Shown: piece by piece, positions 9,035 through 17,965 of the stretch
Layout: each line of letters starts with the position of its first letter
Numbering within the stretch: the stretch's first letter is position 1
Assembly: GCF_000018605.1 (NCBI RefSeq)
Contig: NC_010003.1
Location: forward strand, 1,526,501-1,590,500
Direction: 5' to 3'
DNA from: Petrotoga mobilis SJ95
GTDB taxonomy: Bacteria > Thermotogota > Thermotogae > Petrotogales > Petrotogaceae
Length of the DNA stretch: 64,000 nt
Position numbers and translations under genes: made by a program
The notes under the pieces: generated by a model
What the model saw: the letters and a program-made list of their open reading frames with translations, nothing else
What the model was told of the DNA's origin: nothing
The model's database searches: none

Positions 9035-9118
9035 CTAAATCACCTCCAGATTTGAATAGTTGCTATACTTATATCTATATTTTTGCATTAAATATGAATA
9101 TTGTTTTCAGAGTAATAT

Positions 9119-11413
9119 TTATACTAACGTAGTGGGGGGATTAACATAAATTTTGATGTCTCTAAAATGTTTTTTAAGCGTTGAGTATAAAAAGTCATGA
9201 TTTTTCTGTTTACTTTTTATAATGATTTGATACCTGTAATTCCCTCTTAATTTGGAAATGATTGGCACAACGGGTCCCAATATTTCAATATCAACTTGAT
9301 TTTCAATTTTACTCAACTCTTCGACGATTTCATTTGCTTTAGCCTTTGCTTTGTCAGCGGAAGGGTTGTTCACTAAAATCATAAATAATGTGACGAACGG
9401 AGGATATCCGTATATTTTCCTTTGTTCAAGATCATTCTCTGCAATTAGGTCAAAATTATGATCAATTAAAGATTTATAAATATGATTCTCTGGTTGAAAA
9501 CTCTGAATGATAACTTTGCCTTTCTCTTTCCTGCCAGATCTTCCTGCAACCTGCATCAGCAAAGAGGCTGTGCTTTCTTGAGCGTTGTAGTCAGGAAAGT
9601 TGAAATATCTGTCAGCGTCAAGAATGACTACTAAATCTAAATCTTGAATATCCAAACCTTTAGTGATCATCTTAGTTCCAACAACGATCTTTTTCCCTGG
9701 TTCTTTCATGAAATTAAAAGTGTTTCGTAAATCTTTGAATGTTTTTATAACCGTCCTATCAACCCTTACTAGAGGTTGTGAAGGGAACAATTTAGCCAAT
9801 TCAGCCATAACCCGTTCCGTACCGAAACCTCTTGTTTGAAGTTTAAAGCCTCCACACTTTGGACAAAAATTTGGTAATTCACTTTCCTTTCCACAGTAAT
9901 GGCATCTTAATTTTCTTTCATTTTTATGAAAGGTTAATGAAACATCACACTCATCACATTTGAATATATATCCGCAGTCGCTGCAAATTACATAATTGGC
10001 ATATCCTCTTGTTGGCGTGAAAACAATTACTTTTTTGTTTTTTTTCAAAGAAATTTCTATATTTTCTACTACCTTTTTGCTGAATATCCAGTTATATTTT
10101 TCATCTTTTTTCATATCAACTATTTGGACTTCAGGCATTTCGGTAAAGTACCTTGTATGTATTTTTTCAAGATAAAAAAAGTTCGCTTTTGCCTTGTACA
10201 GATCAATCACCCGTGGTGTTGCTGATGAAAGTATCAGTTGAATGTCTTCTAAATCTTTTCTAAAACAAGCCGTATCTATCGCATCGTAACTAACGTTTTC
10301 TATCTGATAGTAAGATTGATCATGTTCTTCATCGATTATAATCATTTTTAAATCTTTCATGGGTATGAAAATGGCGCTTCTTGTTCCTATGACTAAGTCC
10401 AATTCACCATTCACGGCTTTGTACCAAGTTTGTACTCTTTCGCTACTTGTAAGTCCGGAATGGTAAAACGCTGCATTGTAGTTAGCAAATCGTTTTTTTA
10501 ACCTGATCATTAGCTCCGAGGTTAAAGAGATTTCTGGCACTAAAAGAAGGACTTTCCCGCCATTTTCCAAGATAGGCCTTGCAACTTCAAAAAATACTTC
10601 TGTTTTACCGCTCCCCGTAACCCCATACAATAAATGTGGTTTATCAGAATTTGCTTTTATTGCTTCAACTGCTTGCCTCTGTTCATCATTTAAAGAAATT
10701 TCTGTATTTTCTTCGTAAATTGGGAAACCTTCAGATAATTCAATTATACCTTTTTTCCATAAAGTGTTCAAAACGGTGGAACCTTTTTTCAAAATACCTT
10801 GTGAGTACAGATCGCTTTCTAAGGTTTCACCGTTTATGGATAGATAATTTATTACCTCTCTGGCAGATTTTGACACATTGAACTTCCACATCTCTTTTAA
10901 GTCCATTTTTAGGCTAACAAACTTATCTATTTTCTTTGTAATTTCTTTTCTGTATAGTTCTATCTCAATTAAATTTGAATCTAAATATTCTCTTAACTGC
11001 TTGTTGGCTTTTGAAGCATTATCAAAAGATTTTAAAAATTGCTTGTAAAAAATAGGCTTTTGAATAGGAGAAAAAGAACTTTTTGGTGTAATTCTCAGTT
11101 TATAAATATCCGAAGAAAGAGGAGGAAAAAACAATCTTGCAACCTCCCCAATAGGAGCCATAAATTTTGAGCTTACCTTTTCCATAAGTTTGATGTGCTT
11201 TTCATTTAAAAAACTCTTATTATCCAATGGAAATGCGATTTCTTTTATTTTGTCGAATTCTGTAGTTTCAGACTCTTTGTAAACTAAACCAGGAAGGAAC
11301 TTACCTCTTAAATCAATGATAACTCTTTGACCTATCTCTAATTTTTTATCGCTTTTATAGGTAAACCCATTAAAAACCATTTGTCCTATGGGGATTACTT
11401 CATAATAATACAT
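9119..11413 (-). CDS. priA: primosomal replication restart helicase PriA
   Basis: DEAH-type superfamily 2 helicase that reloads the replisome at stalled forks. An N-terminal 3'-DNA-binding region (about 1-105) precedes the helicase core: Walker A GVTGSGKTE with Lys270, Walker B/DEAH-type DEEH at 361-364. Between the helicase lobes lies the PriA zinc insertion with paired CxxC motifs (CSDCGYIFKCDEC, CHYCG, CPKCG; about 475-515). The length (764 aa) is normal. The ATG follows GGAGGATTTAG. It begins 15 nt before the end of the second GH13 gene, so the two may be co-transcribed. Confidence 0.95.
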   Translation of the reverse strand: MYYYEVIPIGQMVFNGFTYKSDKKLEIGQRVIIDLRGKFLPGLVYKESETTEFDKIKEIAFPLDNKSFLNEKHIKLMEKVSSKFMAPIGEVARLFFPPLSSDIYKLRITPKSSFSPIQKPIFYKQFLKSFDNASKANKQLREYLDSNLIEIELYRKEITKKIDKFVSLKMDLKEMWKFNVSKSAREVINYLSINGETLESDLYSQGILKKGSTVLNTLWKKGIIELSEGFPIYEENTEISLNDEQRQAVEAIKANSDKPHLLYGVTGSGKTEVFFEVARPILENGGKVLLLVPEISLTSELMIRLKKRFANYNAAFYHSGLTSSERVQTWYKAVNGELDLVIGTRSAIFIPMKDLKMIIIDEEHDQSYYQIENVSYDAIDTACFRKDLEDIQLILSSATPRVIDLYKAKANFFYLEKIHTRYFTEMPEVQIVDMKKDEKYNWIFSKKVVENIEISLKKNKKVIVFTPTRGYANYVICSDCGYIFKCDECDVSLTFHKNERKLRCHYCGKESELPNFCPKCGGFKLQTRGFGTERVMAELAKLFPSQPLVRVDRTVIKTFKDLRNTFNFMKEPGKKIVVGTKMITKGLDIQDLDLVVILDADRYFNFPDYNAQESTASLLMQVAGRSGRKEKGKVIIQSFQPENHIYKSLIDHNFDLIAENDLEQRKIYGYPPFVTLFMILVNNPSADKAKAKANEIVEELSKIENQVDIEILGPVVPIISKLRGNYRYQIIIKSKQKNHDFLYSTLKKHFRDIKIYVNPPTTLV

Positions 11414-11428
11414 CTAAATCCTCCAATT

Positions 11429-13420
11429 TCACTCGCTAACAAGTACAAGAAAACTTTTACCTGGCATTTTTTCTATGGTATTAAAGCTTTCTCCAGTTAA
11501 GATATCTCTGTAACTTCCGTTCAAATCGTACTCAATTTCAATTTGTGAATCTTTAGAATTTAGTGCAATTATGACATTCTCTGATTGATAGCGTCTTTCA
11601 TAAATTAGAACACTTTCATCTGCATACAGTACTGTATAATCACCTTTTCTCAAGGCATCACTTTCTTTTCTTAATTCCGCCAACTGAGAGTACAAGTCTA
11701 AAATTTCCATATTCCACTTACTATCATCCCAGTAAAATGGAACTCTGCAAAATGGATCTGTGGTCCCCGTCATGCCTATCTCATCACCATAATATATTAG
11801 AGGTGACCCTATAAACGTCATTTGAAGTACGACAGCTAATTTCATTCGTTGTGTATCTTCACCGAGAGCAGTTAGAATTCTTTCAGTATCGTGTGAACCC
11901 AAAAGGTTCCATAACCCATGCAACACTTGTGGTGGATATTTGTCTATATATGCGTTAGTGGTATTAACAAAGTTAATAGCCCTTCCACCTTTGGCATATG
12001 CGATAGCCGCATCTCTGAAGATGTAATTCATTACAGAGTCGAAACTTGGATCTTCAAAATAAGAAGTGGCATCTCTCCAAAATTCTCCGACAACTAGGGC
12101 TTCTTGGTTTATGTTTTTAATGTTTTCGTAAAGAGCTGACCAATAAGTTTCAGGGAGTTGATCAACCGCATCCATTCTCCAACCATCTATACCAAAACTC
12201 ATCCATTTACCAATTACCTGATTTATGTATGCCTTCACCTCAGGATTTTCATTGTTTAATTGCGGGAGATCAGCGTACCCATGCCAACCTTCGTAACTTT
12301 CTGTAGATTTTTTGATGGGGAATGATTTAATATAGTACCAGTCCAAATAATCAGATTCTTCTTGTTTGAGAAAGTTTTCTTTCATCGCGAAGAATTCTGT
12401 TCCTGTATGATTAAATACGCCATCTAAGATTACTTTGATATCTGACTCATGTAACGCTTCTAGCATATTAGAAAAGACTTCTTCGTCTCCAAAAGAATCA
12501 TCAATTTTTAAATAATTTGTTGTATCGTATTTATGGGGAGTCTGAGCTTCAAAAATGGGGTTGAAGTAGATGGCTTCCACACCAATGTATTCTAAATGAT
12601 CAATTGAGTCAATGACCCCTTGCAGATCTCCACCATAAAAACCAAAAGAAAGAGAATTTCTATTATGTGGACCGTTCCAACTGTAGGTTCCTTGTGGATC
12701 ATTGGAAGTATCACCATTTCTGAATCTATCAGGAAATATTTGATAATAGATCCTTCCTTTAGACCATTCTGGTATATCAAAATATGAAATTATAGGATGA
12801 TTAAAGTCGAATTCAAAAAACTCTTCTGTTCCGTTGAAACCGTATATTATTTCTTCGCTGTCGTAGATCAAAAATCTATACTTTAAAACTTCAGCTTCGG
12901 TAAATACGTGGAACCTATAAATGACGGTGTTGCTTGATTCTATTACAGATTTTTGTATGGAGGATGCGTTGGCTTGTAGTTCAACGTCTTCAACATCATT
13001 TTTTTCGAATTCTATTGAAAGATATATTTCGCCCTTTTGAACCGGATTTATATATCTTCTTTCGTTATCGAAATAAACCTTTTTAATTGAGCCGTCTCCA
13101 ACTTTTGGCAAGACAAACGATTCCTGAACGGTGCGTACATTGAAGATTTCACCGTTATAGGTTTCTATATCCTCGTTTGAAAAATCTATCGTTCTTTTTC
13201 CATCTACGATGAATTTATACAGGTATTTGCCAGGTTCTAAATCAACGTTATAACGCCACAGTCCCGTGAAGCTTTTGTCCATAGGAATAGGTTGAAAGTT
13301 GTTAAAACTGGCAACTAAATAAACAGAAGTTGCTTCTTTTGAGTATAAAAACGTAGTGCTAACAGAAAAAGAAACAACAGCAAAAGTAAGTATCATGACA
13401 ACGAATAATGCTTTCTTCAT
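11429..13420 (-). CDS. secreted GH13 glycosidase (neopullulanase/cyclomaltodextrinase-like)
   Basis: Predicted exported enzyme acting on alpha-glucans. A signal peptide (about 1-20) precedes an N-terminal glycogen-binding-like fold (residues 22-100: VYLVASFNNFQP ... YLYKFIVDG), a linker domain and the GH13 catalytic barrel. Catalytic residues are nucleophile Asp417 in GWRMDA, acid/base Glu446 in VVGEFW, and His510-Asp511 in LLGSHDTER. The opening YYQIFPDRFRNGD is typical of the neopullulanase/cyclomaltodextrinase group. It follows mrp by 62 nt on the same strand. Unlike the amylase, no AAACGTTT operator is seen before it. Confidence 0.88.
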   Translation of the reverse strand: MKKALFVVMILTFAVVSFSVSTTFLYSKEATSVYLVASFNNFQPIPMDKSFTGLWRYNVDLEPGKYLYKFIVDGKRTIDFSNEDIETYNGEIFNVRTVQESFVLPKVGDGSIKKVYFDNERRYINPVQKGEIYLSIEFEKNDVEDVELQANASSIQKSVIESSNTVIYRFHVFTEAEVLKYRFLIYDSEEIIYGFNGTEEFFEFDFNHPIISYFDIPEWSKGRIYYQIFPDRFRNGDTSNDPQGTYSWNGPHNRNSLSFGFYGGDLQGVIDSIDHLEYIGVEAIYFNPIFEAQTPHKYDTTNYLKIDDSFGDEEVFSNMLEALHESDIKVILDGVFNHTGTEFFAMKENFLKQEESDYLDWYYIKSFPIKKSTESYEGWHGYADLPQLNNENPEVKAYINQVIGKWMSFGIDGWRMDAVDQLPETYWSALYENIKNINQEALVVGEFWRDATSYFEDPSFDSVMNYIFRDAAIAYAKGGRAINFVNTTNAYIDKYPPQVLHGLWNLLGSHDTERILTALGEDTQRMKLAVVLQMTFIGSPLIYYGDEIGMTGTTDPFCRVPFYWDDSKWNMEILDLYSQLAELRKESDALRKGDYTVLYADESVLIYERRYQSENVIIALNSKDSQIEIEYDLNGSYRDILTGESFNTIEKMPGKSFLVLVSE

Positions 13421-13482
13421 GAAAGTAACCCCCCTATCAATGAAAAAAGTTAACAGATTCGAGATAGCGATCTTCTACCTTA

Positions 13483-14292
13483 TTAACTAATTGTTTCTAC
13501 TTTTTCTATTACCCTTTTTGCCAAGTTAACGTAGACATTTGTTACTTCTGGAGTTCCGAAATAAGCAACGGGTTTACCTGCATCCATGTTTTCCCTGACA
13601 GTTGAATCCAAAGGAATTTGTGCAAGTAATTCTAAATTGTATTTTTCTGCTAAAGATTTTCCGCCGTTTTCACCAAAAATGTAATGTTTAGTTTTACAAT
13701 TTGGGCAGATAAAATAAGACATATTTTCAACTATACCGATAATTTGCTTATCCATTTTTTTCACAAAATTAATAGCCCTTTCTACGTCGTCTTGGGAAAC
13801 GACAGAAGGTGAAGTAACGATCAAAGAACCCTTTATCTTTTCCACGTTTTGGAAAACTGTTAAAGGTTCATCTCCCGTACCTGGAGGTGCATCGATAATT
13901 AGATAGTCTAATTTACCCCAAGCAACATCACCAATAAATTGCATTATAGCACCTGTTTTTAAAGGACCTCTCCAGATAATAGCCTCATTGTCGCTATCTA
14001 AAAATTGGGAAATAGAAATAACTTTTATTCCGTGTACTTCAGGGGGTAGTATTTCTCCTCCAACAGCAGAAACTTTGGCTTCTCTCCCCCCCAACATTCT
14101 TACTACATCAGGACCATGTAAATCAATATCCAAAAGCCCTACTTTTCGACCCTCTAGAGCCAGAGCAACCGCTAAATTCACCGCAACAGTGGTTTTTCCA
14201 ACTCCTCCTTTACCGCTCATAACCATAATAACGTTATCAATATTTTCGAGTTTTTTAGAAGCCTTATCTTTCCTTTCCTTTAGGTCAGCCAT
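13483..14292 (-). CDS. mrp: Mrp/NBP35-family iron-sulfur carrier ATPase
   Basis: P-loop ATPase that assembles and delivers Fe-S clusters. The deviant Walker A motif GKGGVGKTT lies at residues 27-35, the LDIDLHGPD switch region at about 54-62, and the IIDAPPGTGDEP motif at about 132-143. The cluster-binding CxxC is at 196-199 (CPNC). The 269-residue length matches the family without an added MIP18-like domain. The gene starts 10 nt after the peptidase-like gene and has AGGAGGAG before its ATG. Confidence 0.93.
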   Translation of the reverse strand: MADLKERKDKASKKLENIDNVIMVMSGKGGVGKTTVAVNLAVALALEGRKVGLLDIDLHGPDVVRMLGGREAKVSAVGGEILPPEVHGIKVISISQFLDSDNEAIIWRGPLKTGAIMQFIGDVAWGKLDYLIIDAPPGTGDEPLTVFQNVEKIKGSLIVTSPSVVSQDDVERAINFVKKMDKQIIGIVENMSYFICPNCKTKHYIFGENGGKSLAEKYNLELLAQIPLDSTVRENMDAGKPVAYFGTPEVTNVYVNLAKRVIEKVETIS

Positions 14293-14302
14293 TTTACTCC
14301 TC

Positions 14303-15304
14303 CTATCGATTATTGTAGATAAAACATAATTTTTCTATAACTTCGTCATCAAAAGCTTTTTTACTATTTTCCATCTCAAAGGCTGTGTTAAATTTTGAAA
14401 TAAACTTCAATGGATTCCCCACACAATCTCTTAATTCATCTAACCCCAAATACTCTTCGATTGTACGAGCCATCTTATAACCTAGTGGATGAACAATTTG
14501 GTTTTGCATAAGGAATTCATAAATATTAACGTGGTTATTATTCTCCACTAACTTTATTTTTAAAATGTTGTTTAGTTGATTGATATACTTATTTGAATTT
14601 ATCAAAATATCCATAAGTAATCCCTTTTCCATCCATCCAAACTTTTCATAAATATATTTTAGACTTTCGAAGTTACACATATCTGCAATACCTTCATTTT
14701 CTAATGTAAAAAGGGAGAGTGTAACATCATTATACCCATTTTGAGGTTGCTTATAAATGTTGATATAATCTTTTAAGTAATGGTGCATCTCATGAGCGAG
14801 TAAATCGTTTAGTTGAACTTCAGATAACTGGTTTGCAAATCCAATGTCTATCAGAACTTGATTCCCTTCAACGGCAGCGTTATTCATAAATATATAGTAG
14901 TTGAACTTAATTTCGATGTCACAATTTATTGGGGGTAAATACTTTAGAGCCTTTCTAATGAATTCTTTCTTCTCAACAATTCTCTCGATTTTTTCCGTAT
15001 AACTGTATAATTTATTTATATTCTTAATGGCCCATATTACAGGTTCTATTATATTTTTTTTGATAATATCAGAGCCTGCATATTGTTTATCTTCCAGACT
15101 AAGCTTGTAAGCATCATAAAATATTTCTTCCCATTGTGTTTTCTTAGCTAAGCCTATATTTTTGCCAAATAAGCTTATAAGTTTTTCATATGATTTAGTG
15201 CTCAAAAGCCGCTCTATATCAGTTTCATTAATATGTGGATAAGTTATGAAAACCTCTATAAAGTCCTTTATACCATCGATATTGTGATTAATAGATATAT
15301 TCAT
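14303..15304 (-). CDS. putative zinc-dependent peptidase (DUF5700-like)
   Basis: A 333-residue protein of uncertain function with a gluzincin-like signature: HExxH as HEMHH at 171-175, and a downstream ENEGIAD (Glu204) that could give the third zinc ligand. This arrangement matches families described as putative zinc peptidases (DUF5700). No signal peptide is present, so it is probably cytoplasmic. A GATGAGGTT ribosome binding site precedes ATG 15304. It lies between the OsmC gene and mrp, all on the minus strand and tightly spaced. Confidence 0.7.
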   Translation of the reverse strand: MNISINHNIDGIKDFIEVFITYPHINETDIERLLSTKSYEKLISLFGKNIGLAKKTQWEEIFYDAYKLSLEDKQYAGSDIIKKNIIEPVIWAIKNINKLYSYTEKIERIVEKKEFIRKALKYLPPINCDIEIKFNYYIFMNNAAVEGNQVLIDIGFANQLSEVQLNDLLAHEMHHYLKDYINIYKQPQNGYNDVTLSLFTLENEGIADMCNFESLKYIYEKFGWMEKGLLMDILINSNKYINQLNNILKIKLVENNNHVNIYEFLMQNQIVHPLGYKMARTIEEYLGLDELRDCVGNPLKFISKFNTAFEMENSKKAFDDEVIEKLCFIYNNR

Positions 15305-15328
15305 TTTAACCTCATCTTTAAAAAATGA

Positions 15329-15745
15329 CTACTCAATAATCTTCACTTCGTAGGTCATCTCTGTAGAACCTCTAAATGTGGCGGTTGCTCCACAATATTT
15401 CTCTTGTGAAAGTTGAGCAGCTCTTTGTAATCTATCCATGGGTAGATCTTTTCCCTTGAATTCGTAAATTATATGAATCTTCGTGTATTTTTTGGGATGC
15501 TCCTCACTTCTTTCTGCTAATATTCTCAAGTTCAAGGCATCGTACTTTACTTTCATTTTGTCCAAAATCGTTACTACATCTATTCCCGTACATCCGCCTA
15601 AACCAGCGATTAAGTACTCCATGGGCCTTGCAGCCGAGTCATAACCAAGGTTCTCTGGATCTGCGTCTACATGAATATCATGACCAGAAGGTGTTTTCAT
15701 GTAAAAGTGACTACCGTGTGTGTTTTGCAATAAAAATTCTGTCAT
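15329..15745 (-). CDS. OsmC/Ohr-family peroxiredoxin-like protein
   Basis: OsmC-family protein of 138 residues. The two reactive cysteines are in the expected contexts: Cys52 in GLGGCTGID and Cys118 in EKYCGATATF. Family members reduce organic hydroperoxides, though this YhfA-like subgroup is less well defined. The start is placed at ATG 15745 because GGAGGT lies 7 nt upstream. A longer frame to 15796 would run through a dispersed repeat and has no ribosome binding site. Confidence 0.9.
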   Translation of the reverse strand: MTEFLLQNTHGSHFYMKTPSGHDIHVDADPENLGYDSAARPMEYLIAGLGGCTGIDVVTILDKMKVKYDALNLRILAERSEEHPKKYTKIHIIYEFKGKDLPMDRLQRAAQLSQEKYCGATATFRGSTEMTYEVKIIE

Positions 15746-15768
15746 CGTAAAAACCTCCATTATAGTTT

Positions 15769-15797
15769 TATAGCTCCCCTTCGTCCCGCTGCCCACC
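15769..15797 (-). repeat. GC-rich dispersed repeat box in the OsmC leader
   Basis: Read on the minus strand: GGTGGGCAGCGGGACGAAGG then GGAGCTATA. It matches the G-rich block of the intergenic repeats at 2001, 27495, 38893 and 54331. It lies between the likely promoter and the OsmC ribosome binding site, so it would be transcribed as leader RNA. Confidence 0.7.
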
Positions 15798-15829
15798 TAA
15801 ATACTAAATTTAAATCTTTCTTGTATCAA

Positions 15830-15838
15830 ATTATATCA
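15830..15838 (-). promoter_or_regulatory. extended -10 promoter of the OsmC gene
   Basis: TGATATAAT on the minus strand is a perfect -10 box with the TGn extension. No convincing -35 box is seen, which is acceptable for extended -10 promoters. Confidence 0.55.
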
Positions 15839-15967
15839 TGAAAAAGTGATTAATAAGTTGAAATTAAGTTTCTATAGGTTTTAATTTTGAGATGTAATGT
15901 CTTAAAATTTTTAGATTTTTTCAGCTACCTATTTATTTTAGCTAATTTGATAGTAAAGCATATTGAC

Positions 15968-15996
15968 TTGACGAAAGAATATAAATATAGTATAAT
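15968..15996 (+). promoter_or_regulatory. promoter of the tRNA operon
   Basis: The -35 box is TTGACG (15968-15973), the spacer is 17 nt, and the -10 box is TATAAT (15991-15996). The first tRNA base is at 16010, so the 5' leader is only a few nucleotides. Confidence 0.85.
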
Positions 15997-16009
15997 TTAT
16001 CTTGACAAT

Positions 16010-16086
16010 GCAGGTGTAGCTTCAGTCGGTAGAGCGCCGCCTTGGTAAGGCGGAGGTCATGGGTTCGAGCCCCATCACCTGCTCCA
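16010..16086 (+). tRNA. tRNA-Thr (GGT)
   Basis: The acceptor stem GCAGGTG pairs with CACCTGC, followed by discriminator T and an encoded CCA. The anticodon loop TTGGTAA gives anticodon GGT, which reads ACC/ACU threonine codons. The T-loop GGTTCGAGCC is canonical. It is the first gene of a two-tRNA unit. Confidence 0.95.
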
Positions 16087-16096
16087 GAAAATCAGT

Positions 16097-16171
16097 GCGG
16101 ATATAGCTCAGCGGTAGAGCACTTGCTTGCCAAGCAAGGGGTCGTGGGTTCGAATCCCATTATCCGCTCCA
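16097..16171 (+). tRNA. tRNA-Gly (GCC)
   Basis: The acceptor stem GCGGATA pairs with TATCCGC, and CCA is encoded. The anticodon loop TTGCCAA gives GCC, reading GGC/GGU glycine codons. It is 10 nt downstream of tRNA-Thr and is followed immediately by a terminator. Confidence 0.95.
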
Positions 16172-16195
16172 AAACCCGGGTTAAACCCGGGTTTT
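16171..16195 (+). terminator. rho-independent terminator after the tRNA genes
   Basis: The perfect inverted repeat AAAACCCGGGTT / AACCCGGGTTTT starts at the last A of the tRNA-Gly CCA end and is followed by a short T-run. Confidence 0.85.
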
Positions 16196-16219
16196 ACTAT
16201 CTGAAAGGAGAAAGTTAAA

Positions 16220-17881
16220 ATGAGTTTTCAACTGACAGATGTTGAATCCGGACACGTATACTATGCAGATGAAAACACCAAATTCATTGATATAGCTAAA
16301 AAATTCGAGAAATCTTCTGGAAAAATGGTTTTATACGTAAAATTCAACAACGACATTAAGGAATTGTTCAGCAAAGTTCCTAAAAGTGGAAGTATACAAT
16401 TTTGCGACATTACAACACCCGATGGAGTGCGTATTTATAGGCGAGGGCTTTTCTTTGTTTTGTATATTGCCCTAAAAGAAATCAATCCAGAAGATAAGTT
16501 CTATGTAAATAACACTCTCAACGATGCCATGTATTGCGAATTTAAATCTGGAGAACCTTCGGAAGATTATTTATTGCTACTAGAAAACAAGATGAGAGAA
16601 ATCATTGAAAAAGACATAGTATTTGAAAAGAAAACCATTGATAAATTCGATGCTATAAAAATGTTTACGGATATAGGAGAAGAAGATAAAGCCTTACTTT
16701 TCAAATACCGAAAGAAAAGTACCGTTAATATATATTATGCTGATAAATATTTTAACTATTTTTACGGATATCTTCCTTATTCAACTGGATATGTCAATAA
16801 GTTCAAATTGAAAAAGGTAGAAAAGGGTTTCGTTATAATTCACCCCACAAATAGTTTTCACAACTTTGTTCCAGATTATAGTTATTCACCAAAATTATTT
16901 GCAACTTTCGAAGAATACAAAAACTGGTTGGACATTATGGAAATAACAACTGTAGGAGAATTAAACTCCATAATCTCTCAAGGTGCCGAAAAAGTAAGAG
17001 ATATAATTAGAGTAGCAGAAGTTTTACACGAAAAAAAATATGCACAGATAGCTGATGAAATAGTGAATAGAAAAAGTGTAAGACTGATAACGATAGCTGG
17101 ACCTTCTTCTTCAGGGAAAACTACAAGTGCCAAAAGAATTGCTTTACATCTTAAAGTGCATGGATTAAGGCCTATTTCAATATCGTTGGATGACTTTTTC
17201 TTGGAAAGAGAGAAGACCCCGCGGGATGAAAATGGTAATTACGACTTTGAAAGCATAAATGCGTTAGATTTAGAATTGTTTAATGACACAATGGTTGATC
17301 TGATAAACGGGAAAGAAGTTACCCTCCCAAAATTCGACTTCAAAACTGGTAAAAGATTTTGGCGAGATGAACCCTTGAAAATAAAAGAAAATCAACCTAT
17401 TATTATAGAAGGAATACATGGTTTGAACGAGCTTTTAACCGCTTCTATTTCAAAAGACCAAAAATTCAAAATCTATGTGAGTTCTTTAACTCAAATGAAC
17501 TTAGACAGTATGGATAGAATTCCTACAACGGATACTAGACTTATAAGAAGGTTAGTGAGGGATTATTACTTTAGAGGTTATTCCGCCGAAGATACATTAA
17601 AAATTTGGCCTTCGGTTGTGAAAGGCGAACATAAAAACATATTTCCTTTTCAGGACGAAGCAGACATTATGTTCAATTCTCACCTAGTTTACGAGCTGTC
17701 TGTTTTGAAATTATTTGCAGAACCTTTATTGCTAAGCATTGATAACTTTCATCCTGAATATACAGAAGCTAAAAGGTTACTGAGATTTTTGGATTACTTT
17801 CTTCCAATCACAGAACTCGAAGAAATACCCAAAACTTCAATAATAAGAGAATTCATAGGCAAAAGTGCTTTTAGATATTGA
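16220..17881 (+). CDS. uridine kinase-like nucleoside kinase with TGS/ThrRS-like N-terminus
   Basis: A 553-residue protein with two parts. Residues 1 to about 270 resemble the N-terminal (TGS and editing-like) region of threonyl-tRNA synthetase, including HPTNSFHNFVPDYSYSP. Residues about 285-553 are a phosphoribulokinase/uridine-kinase P-loop domain with Walker A GPSSSGKTT (Lys300) and the ISLDDFFLERE motif. Thermotoga and Clostridia encode the same architecture, annotated as uridine kinase-related; the true substrate is not settled. The ATG follows AAAGGAG. It lies 24 nt past the tRNA terminator and may be expressed by readthrough. Confidence 0.88.
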   Translation: MSFQLTDVESGHVYYADENTKFIDIAKKFEKSSGKMVLYVKFNNDIKELFSKVPKSGSIQFCDITTPDGVRIYRRGLFFVLYIALKEINPEDKFYVNNTLNDAMYCEFKSGEPSEDYLLLLENKMREIIEKDIVFEKKTIDKFDAIKMFTDIGEEDKALLFKYRKKSTVNIYYADKYFNYFYGYLPYSTGYVNKFKLKKVEKGFVIIHPTNSFHNFVPDYSYSPKLFATFEEYKNWLDIMEITTVGELNSIISQGAEKVRDIIRVAEVLHEKKYAQIADEIVNRKSVRLITIAGPSSSGKTTSAKRIALHLKVHGLRPISISLDDFFLEREKTPRDENGNYDFESINALDLELFNDTMVDLINGKEVTLPKFDFKTGKRFWRDEPLKIKENQPIIIEGIHGLNELLTASISKDQKFKIYVSSLTQMNLDSMDRIPTTDTRLIRRLVRDYYFRGYSAEDTLKIWPSVVKGEHKNIFPFQDEADIMFNSHLVYELSVLKLFAEPLLLSIDNFHPEYTEAKRLLRFLDYFLPITELEEIPKTSIIREFIGKSAFRY

Positions 17882-17920
17882 TTTAAAAAAGGTGGGCGGG
17901 CAGCCCCAGTAATTTGTTAA

Positions 17921-17957
17921 AAAAAAGGAGACATGTGATTTGCATGTCTCCTTTTTT
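17921..17957. terminator. bidirectional rho-independent terminator
   Basis: A 15-bp perfect stem (AAAAAAGGAGACATG / CATGTCTCCTTTTTT) with a 7-nt loop lies between convergent genes and serves both the kinase (plus) and malG (minus). A G-rich stretch at 17891-17908 (GGTGGGCGGGCAGCCCC) resembles part of the dispersed repeat family. Confidence 0.9.
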
Positions 17958-17965
17958 GATAATGA